DNA of 64,000 nucleotides from Thermodesulfobacterium sp. TA1. GTDB lineage: Bacteria; Desulfobacterota; Thermodesulfobacteria; Thermodesulfobacteriales; Thermodesulfobacteriaceae. Every line of letters begins with the position of its first letter. The first letter of the stretch is position 1. The stretch is taken from positions 1,765,882 to 1,829,881 of the forward strand of contig NZ_CP043908.1 in the NCBI RefSeq assembly GCF_008630935.1. Reading direction: 5' to 3'. The translations under genes were made by a program, and so were the position numbers. The notes under the pieces are model-generated. The model did not search any database. It was not told the DNA's origin and was given only the letters and a program-made list of their open reading frames with translations. Positions 25,300 to 38,570 of this stretch are shown in pieces.

Positions 25300-26406
25300 T
25301 TAAGCCGCCATACTAAGGTTGTTTTCTTCTTGTTTTAACATTTCTGCCCTAAAATGAGCGATTAAAGCGTCTATGAATTGGTCTATATCCCCGTCAAGAA
25401 CCTCAGGTAAGTTGTAGATGGTGATGCCTACACGGTGGTCGGTGACCCTGTTTTGAGGAAAGTTGTAAGTTCTTATTTTTTCACAACGTTCTCCTGTACC
25501 TACTTGCGACCTTCTTTCCTTTTGTATTTTTTCATGTTGTTGCCTTTGGGCAAGTTCATAGAGCTTTGCCCGTAAGATTTTCATAGCAGTGGCTTTATTT
25601 TGGTGTTGACTTCTTTCATTTTGGCAGGTAACTACTATCCCGGTAGGTATGTGAGTAATCCTTACGGCGCTTTCGGTTCGGTTAACATGTTGCCCACCAT
25701 GTCCACTTGCCCTCATGGTCTCTATCTTAAGTTCATCAGGATTGATGTCCACGTCTACTTCATCTACCTCAGGAAGAACAGCTACAGTTACCGTAGAAGT
25801 ATGAATCCTTCCAGAACTTTCCGTAACCGGGACCCTTTGGACCCTATGAACCCCACTTTCATATTTTAAACGAGAATAAGCTCCTTTCCCTTCTATTTTA
25901 GCCACAACTTCTTTAAATCCTCCAAGCCCGGTGTCATTAGTATCAAGAATTTCAAACCTCCATCCTTTTCTTTCAGCATATCTTTGATACATCCTCAAAA
26001 GGTCAGCCGCAAAAAGTGCTGCCTCTTCTCCCCCTGCTCCTGCTCTGATTTCTAAGATAACGTTTTTTTCATCATTTGGGTCTTTGGGAAGAAGAAGTAT
26101 AGGAAGCAATTTTTCCAGTTCATCTACCCGGTTTTCTAAGATTTTTAATTCTTCTTTGGCTAATTCTACCAGTTCTTCGTCAGATTCTTCTTCGATGATA
26201 GTTTTGTTTTCTTCTATTTCTTTAAGAACTTTTTTATATTCCTTAAAAGTAGATACAATTTCCTCAAGCTCAGAATGTTCCTTGGCAAGCTTAGCATATA
26301 ATGAAGGGTCTGAAATGATTGCAGGGTCTGAAAGTTTTTCTGCTAATTCTTCAAATTTTTTTTCTATCGTTTCTAATTTTAGTAAATAAAGGTTAGATAA
26401 ACTCAT
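25300..26406 (-). CDS. prfA: Peptide chain release factor 1
   Basis: RF1 recognises UAA and UAG in the ribosomal A site and triggers peptide release. The GGQ loop (G237, G238, Q239 in [17 protein letters not shown]) is intact, and the domain order of a coiled N-terminal part and an acidic middle ([20 protein letters not shown]) is typical. The recognition region contains a PVT motif ([10 protein letters not shown]), which fits RF1 rather than RF2. At 368 residues the length is normal. It follows rpmE by 2 bp. prmC, the usual next gene that methylates the GGQ glutamine, is not here. Confidence 0.97.
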   Translation of the reverse strand: MSLSNLYLLKLETIEKKFEELAEKLSDPAIISDPSLYAKLAKEHSELEEIVSTFKEYKKVLKEIEENKTIIEEESDEELVELAKEELKILENRVDELEKLLPILLLPKDPNDEKNVILEIRAGAGGEEAALFAADLLRMYQRYAERKGWRFEILDTNDTGLGGFKEVVAKIEGKGAYSRLKYESGVHRVQRVPVTESSGRIHTSTVTVAVLPEVDEVDVDINPDELKIETMRASGHGGQHVNRTESAVRITHIPTGIVVTCQNERSQHQNKATAMKILRAKLYELAQRQQHEKIQKERRSQVGTGERCEKIRTYNFPQNRVTDHRVGITIYNLPEVLDGDIDQFIDALIAHFRAEMLKQEENNLSMAA

Positions 26407-26408
26407 GC

Positions 26409-26630
26409 TTATTTATCTTTGTTTTGATAAAAATTAGAGTATTTTTTCATAAACTTTTCTATCCTTCCCTCAGTGTCTACAAACTTCATCTCGCCGGTAA
26501 AGAAAGGATGACATTTAGAACAGATTTCTACCTTTATTTCAGGTTTGGTAGACCCTACCCTTAATTCGTTACCACAGGCACACCTAATAACTGCATCAGG
26601 ATAGTATTTTGGATGAATACCCTTTTTCAT
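26409..26630 (-). CDS. rpmE: 50S ribosomal protein L31, zinc-binding form
   Basis: The 73-residue protein has [10 protein letters not shown] at the start and the four zinc cysteines C17, C19, C37 and C40, so it is the C+ form. HPFFTG follows as in the family. It precedes prfA by 2 bp, a common bacterial arrangement. Confidence 0.97.
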   Translation of the reverse strand: MKKGIHPKYYPDAVIRCACGNELRVGSTKPEIKVEICSKCHPFFTGEMKFVDTEGRIEKFMKKYSNFYQNKDK

Positions 26631-26751
26631 TCCTTTACACCTCTCTTTAAATTTTTTTCAGTTTTAAAATATACCTCATATTTTAAAAAACTCAAGGAAG
26701 CTTTAGGTAGGTTTGAAATGATAACTAGGAAAAAAAGAACTAAAAATAAAA

Positions 26752-26824
26752 TGGGCCGTGGAGGACTCGAACCTCCAACCTATGGATTAAGAGTCCATTG
26801 CTCTACCGTTTGAGCTAACGGCCC
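26752..26824 (-). tRNA. tRNA-Lys (anticodon CUU)
   Basis: On the minus strand GGGCCGT...ACGGCCC makes a 7-bp acceptor stem with discriminator A. The anticodon arm is ATGGA-CTCTTAA-TCCAT, giving anticodon CTT. GGTTCGAGTC forms the T loop. CCA is not encoded. It lies upstream of rpmE on the same strand. Confidence 0.95.
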
Positions 26825-26936
26825 AAGTGGTATTATTAATTTACTCTTTTATAGATTTTTGTCAAGGTTGTTTCAGATTTGTTTGATTAAATTTTTAAAT
26901 AAGACTATATATAAAAGCCGCTTATAAATTTTTTTC

Positions 26937-28589
26937 TTAAAGATTGGGCGAAAAACGGCAATTTTTGATTAAACCATAGGTTTTTTTTACCAAATCCTCG
27001 TAAGTTGCCTCACCTTTAGCCACAAAGTCAAGCTTTCCCTCCATTTCAGCGGTATATTTATAGTCCATAAAAACCGGAGCCCCATCTAAAAGGGTTTGGC
27101 ATACCAACCTACCTAATTCGGTTGGTTTTAGGTGTTTCCCTTCCTTTTTTATATAATTCCGTTTAAAAAGAATGTCCAAAATGGTTGCATAGGTTGATGG
27201 CCTACCAATTCCTAAACTTTCAAGTTTTTTAACCAGACTGTGAGGGGTATAACGCTCTGGAGGTTTGGTCTTATGCTCCTTTATCTCAAAAGAAAGCACT
27301 TGGAGTTTCTCGCCTTCCTTTAAATCAAGCGGGTTTTCATAGGAACTCTCATCTTTTAGAACCCTTAAAAAGCCATCAAAAACAAGCACCTTGCGTTTGG
27401 TAAACAAAAACCACCCCTTAGGCAAAAGGTCTTGGCCAAACACATAGCTTAACTCTAAAAATTCCGCCCCACGCATCTGACTTGCAATAAAGAAGACTTT
27501 TATAAGTTCGTAAAGGGCTTTTTCTCTTGAGGTTAAAAACGCAGGGTCCTTAAAAAGATTGGTTGGTCTTATACATTCATGGGCTCCTTGCTCAAACTTA
27601 GAGGTTTTAACCCTTCTTTCTTTCCCAAGATATTCCTTCCCAAAGGTTTTAAGTATAAAATCTTTAACAGCCTTTTTCGCAAGAGGGCTAACCCTTACGG
27701 AATCGGTACGCATATAGGTAATAAGCCCTTTTTCATAAAGCCCTTGGGCAAGAATCATGGTTTCTTTAGGGCTAAAGCCTAAGGAACTTCCAGCCACTTC
27801 AATAAGAGTAGTAGTTTTTAAGGGATAAGGAGGCTGTTTAACCAACCTCTTTTCAGTAATTTTGTTTAAGATAATGCTTTGCCCAGCTAGATGCTTAGCA
27901 AAAAATTCCTCTAAGCTTTTTTTGTCTTTATCTTTATACAATCCCTTTTTAAACCAGAGCTCAAGTTCGTATACCCTGTCTTTATTGTCTTGGACCTTAA
28001 CCCTCAAAGAAAAGCTCGTTTCTGGAACAAAACTTTCTATCTCTTCTTCTCTTTCTACGATAAGCCTTAAAGCAGGGCTTTGCACCCTTCCTGCAGAAAG
28101 AGGTAGTTTAAGAGCCTTAGAAAGTTTTGGAGAGAGAAGATAGCCTATCAGTCGGTCTAAAACCCTTCGGGTTTGATAGGCAAGATAAAGCCCTGTATCA
28201 AGGCTTCTTACCGAACGCAGTGCTTGTTTAATCCCAAGTTCAGTAATCTCTATCAAATCAACTCTTTTGAAAATCAGATTTTCTTTGATAGACTTGAGAT
28301 ATTCATACAGATGAAAACTTATGGCTTCTCCTTCTCTGTCTGGATCAGTAGCTAAGTAAACCTCTTCTACTTTTAAAGCCAATTTTTTAAGTTCTTCCAG
28401 CACCTTTTTTTTAGAACTAAGATAATAAAAAGAAGGCTGAAAGGTGTTTAGGTCAACCCCTAAGCTTTTTGAGGGAAGATCTTTAATATGACCAAAAGTT
28501 GCTCTAAAGATAAAATCTTTTGAGGATAGGACTTTTTGTAAGGTCTTTATCTTAGTAGGAGATTCGACGATAAAAAGTTTTTTAGCCAT
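26937..28589 (-). CDS. topA: DNA topoisomerase I, short form without zinc fingers
   Basis: A type IA topoisomerase that relaxes negative supercoils by nicking one strand. The Toprim start is KKLFIVESPTK (E9), ATDPDREGEA follows, and the nucleophile is Y292 in GLITYMRTDSVR. RPTNLF and RPSTYATILDILFKRNYI complete the cap domains. I start at the ATG at 28589, since the TTG at 28616 only adds nine residues. At 550 residues it ends after the catalytic core with no C-terminal CxxC zinc ribbons, unlike the 700-865-residue enzymes of most bacteria. With reverse gyrase 14 kb away the cell has two opposed type IA enzymes. A tRNA-Lys/rpmE operon lies downstream. Confidence 0.95.
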   Translation of the reverse strand: MAKKLFIVESPTKIKTLQKVLSSKDFIFRATFGHIKDLPSKSLGVDLNTFQPSFYYLSSKKKVLEELKKLALKVEEVYLATDPDREGEAISFHLYEYLKSIKENLIFKRVDLIEITELGIKQALRSVRSLDTGLYLAYQTRRVLDRLIGYLLSPKLSKALKLPLSAGRVQSPALRLIVEREEEIESFVPETSFSLRVKVQDNKDRVYELELWFKKGLYKDKDKKSLEEFFAKHLAGQSIILNKITEKRLVKQPPYPLKTTTLIEVAGSSLGFSPKETMILAQGLYEKGLITYMRTDSVRVSPLAKKAVKDFILKTFGKEYLGKERRVKTSKFEQGAHECIRPTNLFKDPAFLTSREKALYELIKVFFIASQMRGAEFLELSYVFGQDLLPKGWFLFTKRKVLVFDGFLRVLKDESSYENPLDLKEGEKLQVLSFEIKEHKTKPPERYTPHSLVKKLESLGIGRPSTYATILDILFKRNYIKKEGKHLKPTELGRLVCQTLLDGAPVFMDYKYTAEMEGKLDFVAKGEATYEDLVKKTYGLIKNCRFSPNL

Positions 28590-28689
28590 AGGTTTAATTC
28601 TAACACTTTTTATCAATAAAGGCTATTAAAGAAAATGAAGTGCGACTTTTAATTTAAAGAAAAAGGATTAAAATTTTTTAAGGACTCTC

Positions 28690-30234
28690 ATGAAAGACCT
28701 TGATTTTAACCAGCAGTTTCAAAGGGCTTGGGACCTTATTGCCAATTCCTCCCCAAATCTTTTAATAACCGGTCGTGCAGGAACTGGTAAATCTACCTTT
28801 CTTAGGTATTTGATAAAAAAACTGCCCAAGTCTATGGCAGTACTTGCACCCACTGGGGTAGCAGCTCTTAATGTAAGAGGACAAACGATTCATTCTTTTT
28901 TTGGTTTTAGACCTGACATAACCTTAGAAAAAGTCTATCAACTTAAACCACCTGATGAGCTAAGAGAAGTTTATAAAAACCTTGAAACCCTCATTATAGA
29001 TGAAATCTCTATGGTAAGGGCAGACCTTTTCGATTGTATAGAGGCTTTTTTAAGAAAATGGGGACCCTCTCCAAGGAAGCCCTTTGGAGGGGTTCAGATG
29101 GTGCTTATAGGGGATCTATACCAGTTGCCACCGGTAGTGACCTCAAAAGAAAAGGAGATATTTAAATATCTTTATGAAACCCCTTATTTCTTTTCGGCTA
29201 AGGCCTTTAAACAAAACCTTTTTGAATTTGTAGAGTTTGAAAAGATTTACCGCCAGACAGATTTAACTTTTATCGAAATTTTAAACCAAATAAGAAACGG
29301 TATAGTAGAAGAGGAAACCTTTGAAAGGCTTAACCAAAGGGTCATACCTAATTTTGAGCCAAAGGAAGAAGACTTTTACGTCTATCTTACTACTACTAAT
29401 GCTAAAGCAGAACAAATTAACCTTGCTAAGTTAGAAAGATTAAAAGGAAAGACTTTTGAGTTTTACGGTAAACTTTCAGGTAAAATAGAAACAGAAGATT
29501 TACCTGCACCGATAAGGTTAAAAATAAAGGAAGGAGCTCAGGTTATCTTGTTAGCTAACGACCCTCAAGGTAGATGGGTAAACGGAGATGTAGGTAGGGT
29601 GGTTTATATAGACCCTGAGGACTTGCTGATAGGAGTGGAGCTACAAAGAGGCTACGAGATAGAAGTAACCCCATTTAAATGGGATGTTTATGAACATTAC
29701 TTTGATAAAGGTTCTTCCAAGGTTGAGATAAAGCCTGTAGGGTCTTTTACTCAGTTCCCTTTAAAGCTCGCCTGGGCGATAACCATCCATAAAAGCCAAG
29801 GACTTACCTTTGAAAAGGTAGTCATAGACCTTGAAAGAGGCACCTTTGCCCATGGACAACTTTATGTAGCCCTCTCCCGTTGCACCAGTTTAGAAGGTAT
29901 TGTCCTTACTAAACCGGTTAAAAAAGGACATGTTAAGTTAGACCGTAAAGTAGTAAAATTTTTAACCAGTCTTCAATATCTAAAAGCAAAAGAAAAACTT
30001 GATTTAAACGAAAAAATAGCCCTTATTCAAAAGGCTATACAAGAAAAAAAAGAAATAGAAATTGTTTATCTTAAAAGCTCGGATATTAAAACCAGAAGAA
30101 AAGTTCTTCCCATTGAGATAAAGGAAGTGGTTTATAAAGGAAAACCTTTCTTGGGACTTAGGGCTTTTTGCAGACTTCGTAACGAAGAAAGGATTTTTAA
30201 CTTGGAAAAAATCCTTGAAATTTCTAATGATTAA
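28690..30234 (+). CDS. PIF1/RecD2-type helicase with WYL-like C-terminal domain
   Basis: A superfamily 1B helicase: Walker A GRAGTGKST (28-36), APTGVAALNVRGQTIHSFF (motif Ia), LIIDEISMV (Walker B, about 100), IGDLYQLPPVV (motif III), and ITIHKSQGLTFEKV with YVALSRCTSLEG (motifs V-VI). This is the PIF1 family, which unwinds DNA at forks and G-quadruplexes. Residues from about 435 (IALIQKAIQEKKEIEIVYL ... RRKVLPIEI ... LRAFCRLRNEERIFNLEKI) match the pattern of a WYL ligand-sensing domain. The gene is transcribed divergently from topA with about 100 bp between. Confidence 0.85.
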   Translation: MKDLDFNQQFQRAWDLIANSSPNLLITGRAGTGKSTFLRYLIKKLPKSMAVLAPTGVAALNVRGQTIHSFFGFRPDITLEKVYQLKPPDELREVYKNLETLIIDEISMVRADLFDCIEAFLRKWGPSPRKPFGGVQMVLIGDLYQLPPVVTSKEKEIFKYLYETPYFFSAKAFKQNLFEFVEFEKIYRQTDLTFIEILNQIRNGIVEEETFERLNQRVIPNFEPKEEDFYVYLTTTNAKAEQINLAKLERLKGKTFEFYGKLSGKIETEDLPAPIRLKIKEGAQVILLANDPQGRWVNGDVGRVVYIDPEDLLIGVELQRGYEIEVTPFKWDVYEHYFDKGSSKVEIKPVGSFTQFPLKLAWAITIHKSQGLTFEKVVIDLERGTFAHGQLYVALSRCTSLEGIVLTKPVKKGHVKLDRKVVKFLTSLQYLKAKEKLDLNEKIALIQKAIQEKKEIEIVYLKSSDIKTRRKVLPIEIKEVVYKGKPFLGLRAFCRLRNEERIFNLEKILEISND

Positions 30235-30282
30235 GCCGATAACCCTTTATTTTTTTTTAAATAATGGTATTATTTAAAATTT

Positions 30283-30855
30283 GTGAAGCCTCTGCTTAAA
30301 GACCTACTAAAATTTCCTAATCTTTTAAGTCTTTATCGACTTGTTCTTGCCATCATCTTCCCTTATTTTTGGATCCAAAACCTTCCTGTTTATATTCTTT
30401 TACTTCTACTTTTTTCAGGAGTTATTAGCGATGCCTTAGATGGGTTTTTTGCCAGGAATTTTCACTGGGAAACCAAGTTGGGGAAGCTTCTTGACCCTAT
30501 AGCAGACAAAGTTTTTATAAACATAGTATTCTTTTTGCTTTATTTTGATCGTCTACTTTCGTTAGACTTTTTTTTAATAGTTTTTGTTAGAGATCTTGGG
30601 ATACTTCTTGGAGCTATCTATCTTTATTTGAGGTCTTCAAGAAAAGCTGAATTTCAGCCAAGCTACTTGGGAAAAATTTCAACTGCCATGCAATTAGGAT
30701 TTATCTTTACTTATATCGTGCATCTTTTAGTCTACCCGTTAGACCCAACGTTTATTTTTGTGTTTGGACAATTGGTTATCTTTTTTACGTTAGCCTCAGG
30801 ATTTCATTATACCTTGCTTTTTATAAAGATTTATAAAACTTTTCCTAACAGATAA
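30283..30855 (+). CDS. CDP-alcohol phosphatidyltransferase, PgsA-like
   Basis: The family motif D-x2-DG-x2-AR-x8-G-x3-D-x3-D is complete (D50, D53, G54, A57, R58, G67, D71, D75) in SDALDGFFARNFHW. Several hydrophobic helices surround it, so it is an inner-membrane enzyme that exchanges CMP of CDP-diacylglycerol for an alcohol such as glycerol-3-phosphate. FPNLLSLYRLVLA at the start suits the phosphatidylglycerophosphate synthase group. Start is GTG at 30283. Its 3' end overlaps the convergent mtaB by 25 bp. The exact alcohol is uncertain. Confidence 0.85.
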   Translation: MKPLLKDLLKFPNLLSLYRLVLAIIFPYFWIQNLPVYILLLLLFSGVISDALDGFFARNFHWETKLGKLLDPIADKVFINIVFFLLYFDRLLSLDFFLIVFVRDLGILLGAIYLYLRSSRKAEFQPSYLGKISTAMQLGFIFTYIVHLLVYPLDPTFIFVFGQLVIFFTLASGFHYTLLFIKIYKTFPNR

Positions 30856-32165
30856 TCTCCTTCTTTAGCCATAAACCTAACTTTTAAAATCTTTCCTTTT
30901 GATAAAGGGAAAGGTGGTGGGAGGACTATTTTATGAGAGATGTAGTTTTCTGAAAGGCCTTTTATCTCAGATTCGTTAATGGTTTCAACTACCGCCCTTC
31001 TAACCTTCCCTACTTCTTGGTTTAGAAAATCCTCCCTTTTTTTCTTGCCTATATTTTTTAAAATTTCTATCCGCGCTTTTATTACTTCAGGCTTAACCTT
31101 AGGAGTAAGCTTTTCAGCCTGAGTCCCTGGTCTTGGGGAAAAAGGAAAAAGGTGTAACCAGTTTAGAGGAGAGTTTTCGATAACCTCTAAGGTTTTTAAA
31201 AAGTCTTTTTCTGTTTCTGAGGGAAAACCTACGATAACATCTGCCCCGAATGTAGCCTGAGGATAAAGGTTATAAAGTTTTTCTAAAATCGTTAAGTATT
31301 CTTTAGAGGTATAATGTCTGTTCATAAGACGTAGTATCCTGTCAGAACCACTTTGCAAAGGAATATGAAAATGAGGGGCTAAGAAAGCACTGTTTTTAGC
31401 AAACTCTAAAAAACTAGAGGTTATTTCTCTTACCTCTAATGAAGAAAGCCTTAAGATTAGGTCTTTTTTCTGTTTCGCGAAAAGTTTTTCTATCTCCCAG
31501 AGAAGGTCAGTTAAACTTTTAACAGGGGTTAAGTCTTTTCCCCACTGACCAAGATGAATCCCTGTAAGCACTATTTCTTCATAACCAGCCTGGATAAGTC
31601 GTTCTATTTCTGCTAAGACCTCTTCTAAAGAAACACTTCTAGGAGCACCCCGTGCATAAGGCACGATACAATAGCTACAAAACTGGTCACAACCATCTTG
31701 TACCTTGACAAAGGCCCTTGAATGAGAAAAAAACCTTTTTATAAAAAGAACTTCAGTTCCTTTTTCTTGAAAAAGATCCTGAATAAAAACCTTAGGCTCA
31801 GAAAAGTGGGAGGTTTTTAAGAGCATTTCTAAAAAAACTTCTATTTTTAGTTTTTCTTTTTGACCCAATAAAACCAGGTTTTTAATTTGTTGTTTTTGAA
31901 CCCAAGAAAAAAGAGCATCTTTGTAGGCCTGAGGATAACAACCTGCAACCACGATTAGTTTTGGATTTAGTTTAGACCAACGCTTGATGATTTTCCTTCC
32001 TTCAGCCTCAGCCTTAGCTGTTACCACACAAGAATTGAGAATAAAAATCTCAGCTTCTTCCTCTTTTTCTGCAAGTTTATACCCTTTTTCTTGAAGTTTT
32101 TCTACGATATAGGCGCTTTCTACCTGATTAACTTTACAACCTAAGGTTTTAATAAAAAACTTCAT
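30831..32165 (-). CDS. mtaB: tRNA t6A37 methylthiotransferase MtaB
   Basis: MtaB converts t6A to ms2t6A at position 37 of ANN-reading tRNAs. The N-terminal domain has the three cluster cysteines C10 (LGCKVNQVES), C46 (LNSCVV) and C76 (VAGCYPQ). The radical SAM motif is CDQFCSYC (C159, C163, C166) followed by IVPYARG, and a TRAM-like end closes the 444-residue protein. GCKVNQ distinguishes MtaB from MiaB/RimO. It overlaps the ATP-grasp gene by 4 bp. Confidence 0.93.
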   Translation of the reverse strand: MKFFIKTLGCKVNQVESAYIVEKLQEKGYKLAEKEEEAEIFILNSCVVTAKAEAEGRKIIKRWSKLNPKLIVVAGCYPQAYKDALFSWVQKQQIKNLVLLGQKEKLKIEVFLEMLLKTSHFSEPKVFIQDLFQEKGTEVLFIKRFFSHSRAFVKVQDGCDQFCSYCIVPYARGAPRSVSLEEVLAEIERLIQAGYEEIVLTGIHLGQWGKDLTPVKSLTDLLWEIEKLFAKQKKDLILRLSSLEVREITSSFLEFAKNSAFLAPHFHIPLQSGSDRILRLMNRHYTSKEYLTILEKLYNLYPQATFGADVIVGFPSETEKDFLKTLEVIENSPLNWLHLFPFSPRPGTQAEKLTPKVKPEVIKARIEILKNIGKKKREDFLNQEVGKVRRAVVETINESEIKGLSENYISHKIVLPPPFPLSKGKILKVRFMAKEGDYLLGKVL

Positions 32166-32956
32166 AAAACCTCGTTTAAAAATTTTTTAATCGCCCTTTT
32201 AAGAAGGATTTCATAACGTTTTTCCCCTAAGGCACGCCTACCAAAGGTAAAATTAAATTCATTTATAAGAGGTTTTTTGTCTTTAAACAAAAAGTCTATG
32301 GCTACCAGATTAAAACCCGTTTTAGCCATCACTTTTTTGGTAAGTTCAACCACTCTACGACTTAATCCCCTTTGAGGAGGCGGGATGATAACCCCTTCTT
32401 GGACCAAGTTTTTCTTAAATCCTCCAGCCCTAAAAAACACTAATATTTTATCTCCTATAACTATACTTCTTGCATCAAACTCTTCAGGCACGTATTCTTG
32501 AAAGATTATTCCAAATCTTCCAGACCTCTCCCAAGCTTTAACCAAAGGCAATATTTTTTGAAAATCCTCTTTATTTCTTAATAAAAAAACTTCTGTGCCT
32601 TCGTCTCCCCAATTACCTTTTACCACCACAGGGAAACTGACCTTTATGCCTTTACGATAAGGGTTTTCTTCTAAACCACAAAGTCTTGGCAATACTATAC
32701 AGTCTGGATGTGGAAGTTTAAGTTGTTTTAACATAAAAATTTGGCCTATTTTCCCTGGATATTGAAACCTTAAAGTATATTCAGGAAAAACCGGAATCCC
32801 TAAATTTTTAACCAAAAAATAAAGATCTTGAGTGACCGTAGGCGGAAAAATCACTGCCTGAGCTTTAGATAAAAGATCAAAAAAACCCCTATCTAAGGGT
32901 TCAAACTGAAAGTAGTTGACATCACCTTTAAATATGGGTAAAAAAGATATTATCAT
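32162..32956 (-). CDS. RimK-like ATP-grasp protein
   Basis: The 264-residue protein shows ATP-grasp features: FPVVVKGNWGDEGTEVFL (ATP-binding lysine and glycine loop), IIFQEYVPEEFDARSIVIGD (central strand with acidic residues) and LVAIDFLF...LINEFNFTFG (metal-binding Asp, Glu and Asn). Such enzymes ligate an amino acid or similar nucleophile to a carboxylate through an acyl-phosphate. It is translationally coupled to mtaB (4-bp overlap). The substrate is unknown; a role in tRNA or protein modification would suit the neighbour but is speculative. Confidence 0.75.
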   Translation of the reverse strand: MIISFLPIFKGDVNYFQFEPLDRGFFDLLSKAQAVIFPPTVTQDLYFLVKNLGIPVFPEYTLRFQYPGKIGQIFMLKQLKLPHPDCIVLPRLCGLEENPYRKGIKVSFPVVVKGNWGDEGTEVFLLRNKEDFQKILPLVKAWERSGRFGIIFQEYVPEEFDARSIVIGDKILVFFRAGGFKKNLVQEGVIIPPPQRGLSRRVVELTKKVMAKTGFNLVAIDFLFKDKKPLINEFNFTFGRRALGEKRYEILLKRAIKKFLNEVL

Positions 32957-32991
32957 AGAGACGTTATTTTAACTCTGTTTAAAAAGATTGC

Positions 32992-33140
32992 TATAATTAA
33001 AAAAGTTTAAACCCGGAAAAAAGTGCTACAATTCTTTTTTATGTTCGACTTGGTTAATAGACCTTTAGGTAAAAACACGGCACATCCCTTAATGAGGATA
33101 GCTCTGTCTTGCCAAATATGACAAAGCAGTGCTTTTTTGA
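32992..33140 (+). ncRNA. Candidate small structured RNA upstream of the rRNA promoters
   Basis: Two -10-like boxes (TATAAT 32992-32997; TACAAT with upstream TG, 33027-33032) precede a region ending in an intrinsic-terminator-like structure: GCTCTGTC (about 33101-33108) with GACAAAGC, enclosed by GCAC and GTGC, then TTTTTTG at 33133. A transcript of about 100 nt could be made and stopped before the rRNA promoters. No known RNA family recognised; a 26-codon frame (33041-33121) in it lacks a ribosome site. Confidence 0.3.
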
Positions 33141-33171
33141 AAAAACATAAAGGGACCACGACATGAAGAGG

Positions 33172-33199
33172 TTGACAAAATAAAAAAACATGTTAACTT
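33172..33199 (+). promoter_or_regulatory. rRNA operon promoter P1
   Basis: TTGACA (33172-33177), 16-bp spacer, TAACTT (33194-33199). First of four tandem promoters with identical -35 and spacer length. Confidence 0.75.
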
Positions 33200-33216
33200 C
33201 TTTAAAAGTTTAAACC

Positions 33217-33229
33217 TGCTCTTTGTTAA
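33217..33229 (+). promoter_or_regulatory. boxA-like antitermination element 1
   Basis: TGCTCTTTGTTAA closely resembles the rRNA boxA (TGCTCTTTAACA), the NusB/NusE loading site that prevents premature termination. It follows P1 by 18 bp. Confidence 0.65.
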
Positions 33230-33260
33230 AAGAAAAAGTAAAAAAAACAAAAAACACCTC

Positions 33261-33288
33261 TTGACAATTTGAAAAAAAGGTTTAAATT
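33261..33288 (+). promoter_or_regulatory. rRNA operon promoter P2
   Basis: TTGACA (33261-33266), 16-bp spacer, TAAATT (33283-33288). The -35 is preceded by CACCTC, matched by TACCTC before P3. Confidence 0.75.
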
Positions 33289-33305
33289 TTATTTTTGTGA
33301 TGATT

Positions 33306-33318
33306 TGCTCTTTGTTAA
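33306..33318 (+). promoter_or_regulatory. boxA-like antitermination element 2
   Basis: A second identical TGCTCTTTGTTAA lies 18 bp after the P2 -10 box. Confidence 0.65.
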
Positions 33319-33349
33319 GAATTTTGGTTTAGAGGTAGCAAAATACCTC

Positions 33350-33377
33350 TTGACAAAAAAGTAAAGCATGTTAAATT
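33350..33377 (+). promoter_or_regulatory. rRNA operon promoter P3
   Basis: TTGACA (33350-33355), 16-bp spacer, TAAATT (33372-33377). A degenerate boxA (TTGTTCTTTTTAA, 33398-33410) follows. Confidence 0.75.
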
Positions 33378-33419
33378 AAATATCTGTTTTTACTTTTTTG
33401 TTCTTTTTAAGAATCTCTC

Positions 33420-33447
33420 TTGACAAATTAAAAATTTGTTTTATTTT
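33420..33447 (+). promoter_or_regulatory. rRNA operon promoter P4
   Basis: TTGACA (33420-33425), 16-bp spacer, TATTTT (33442-33447). It is followed by TGGTCTTTGAAAA (33458-33470), another boxA-like element close to the 16S. Confidence 0.7.
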
Positions 33448-33472
33448 TTAAAAGTAGTGGTCTTTGAAAATT

Positions 33473-33489
33473 GAATAGCGTTCGCAAGG
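33473..33489 (+). other. 5' arm of the 16S processing stem (3' arm 35152-35168)
   Basis: GAATAGCGTTCGCAAGG pairs with CCTTGCGGACGCTATTC at 35152-35168 over 17 bp with one G-U pair. The two arms flank the 16S gene and would form the double-stranded precursor stem cut by RNase III. Confidence 0.85.
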
Positions 33490-33557
33490 GCTCCGCAATT
33501 CCTTTTTGATAAGTCTATTGCGGTCTGCCTGTTTTGACAGGTAGGGCCGGGAAATTT

Positions 33558-35131
<1,574 letters not shown>

Positions 35132-35214
35132 CTAAGGAGTATGAAGGAGTTCCTTGCGGACGCTATTCTATATAAATTTTAAGATCTTTGAAAAAGGTTA
35201 GGTGAGCGGATTGC

Positions 35215-35290
<76 letters not shown>

Positions 35291-35329
35291 TTCTCTTGAT
35301 TAGAGGATGGGTTTAGGAGGAAGGACTGT

Positions 35330-35405
35330 GGGGGTGTAGCTCAGTTGGGAGAGCGCCGGCTTTGCAAGCCGGAGGTCGACGGTTCGAATCCGTTCACCTC
35401 CACCA
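35330..35405 (+). tRNA. tRNA-Ala (anticodon UGC)
   Basis: Acceptor GGGGGTG pairs with CACCTCC (one G-U), anticodon loop TTTGCAA gives TGC, T arm GGTTCGAATCC. A CCA (35403-35405) is present in the DNA. Second spacer tRNA. Confidence 0.97.
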
Positions 35406-35440
35406 CTTAATGACAAGTGGTGGATGAAAAAGATCTTTGA

Positions 35441-35480
35441 CAAGTGAATATGGGTATCCTTTAGCATCTTTAAGCTGGTT
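35441..35480 (+). other. 5' arm of the 23S processing stem (3' arm 38515-38552)
   Basis: CAAGTGAATATGGGTATCCT and the following TTAGCATCTTTAAGCTGGTT are nearly fully complementary to 38515-38552 (CCAGCTTAAAAGTTCTAAAG then GATACCCTATTCACTTG). The stem encloses the 23S gene and is the expected RNase III substrate. Confidence 0.85.
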
Positions 35481-35485
35481 CCTGT

Positions 35486-38511
<3,026 letters not shown>

Positions 38512-38570
38512 AGTACCAGCTTAAAAGTTCTAAAGGATACCCTATTCACTTGTTAAAAAATATTAAAGTT

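Noticed and set aside
26613..26813. 66-codon plus-strand frame ending RGGLEPPTYGLRV...
   Set aside because: It runs antisense through tRNA-Lys; this peptide is a known artefact of tRNA genes.
33041..33121. 26-codon frame MFDLVNRPLGKNTAHPLMRI upstream of the rRNA operon
   Set aside because: No ribosome site and it lies in a structured, terminator-bearing stretch.
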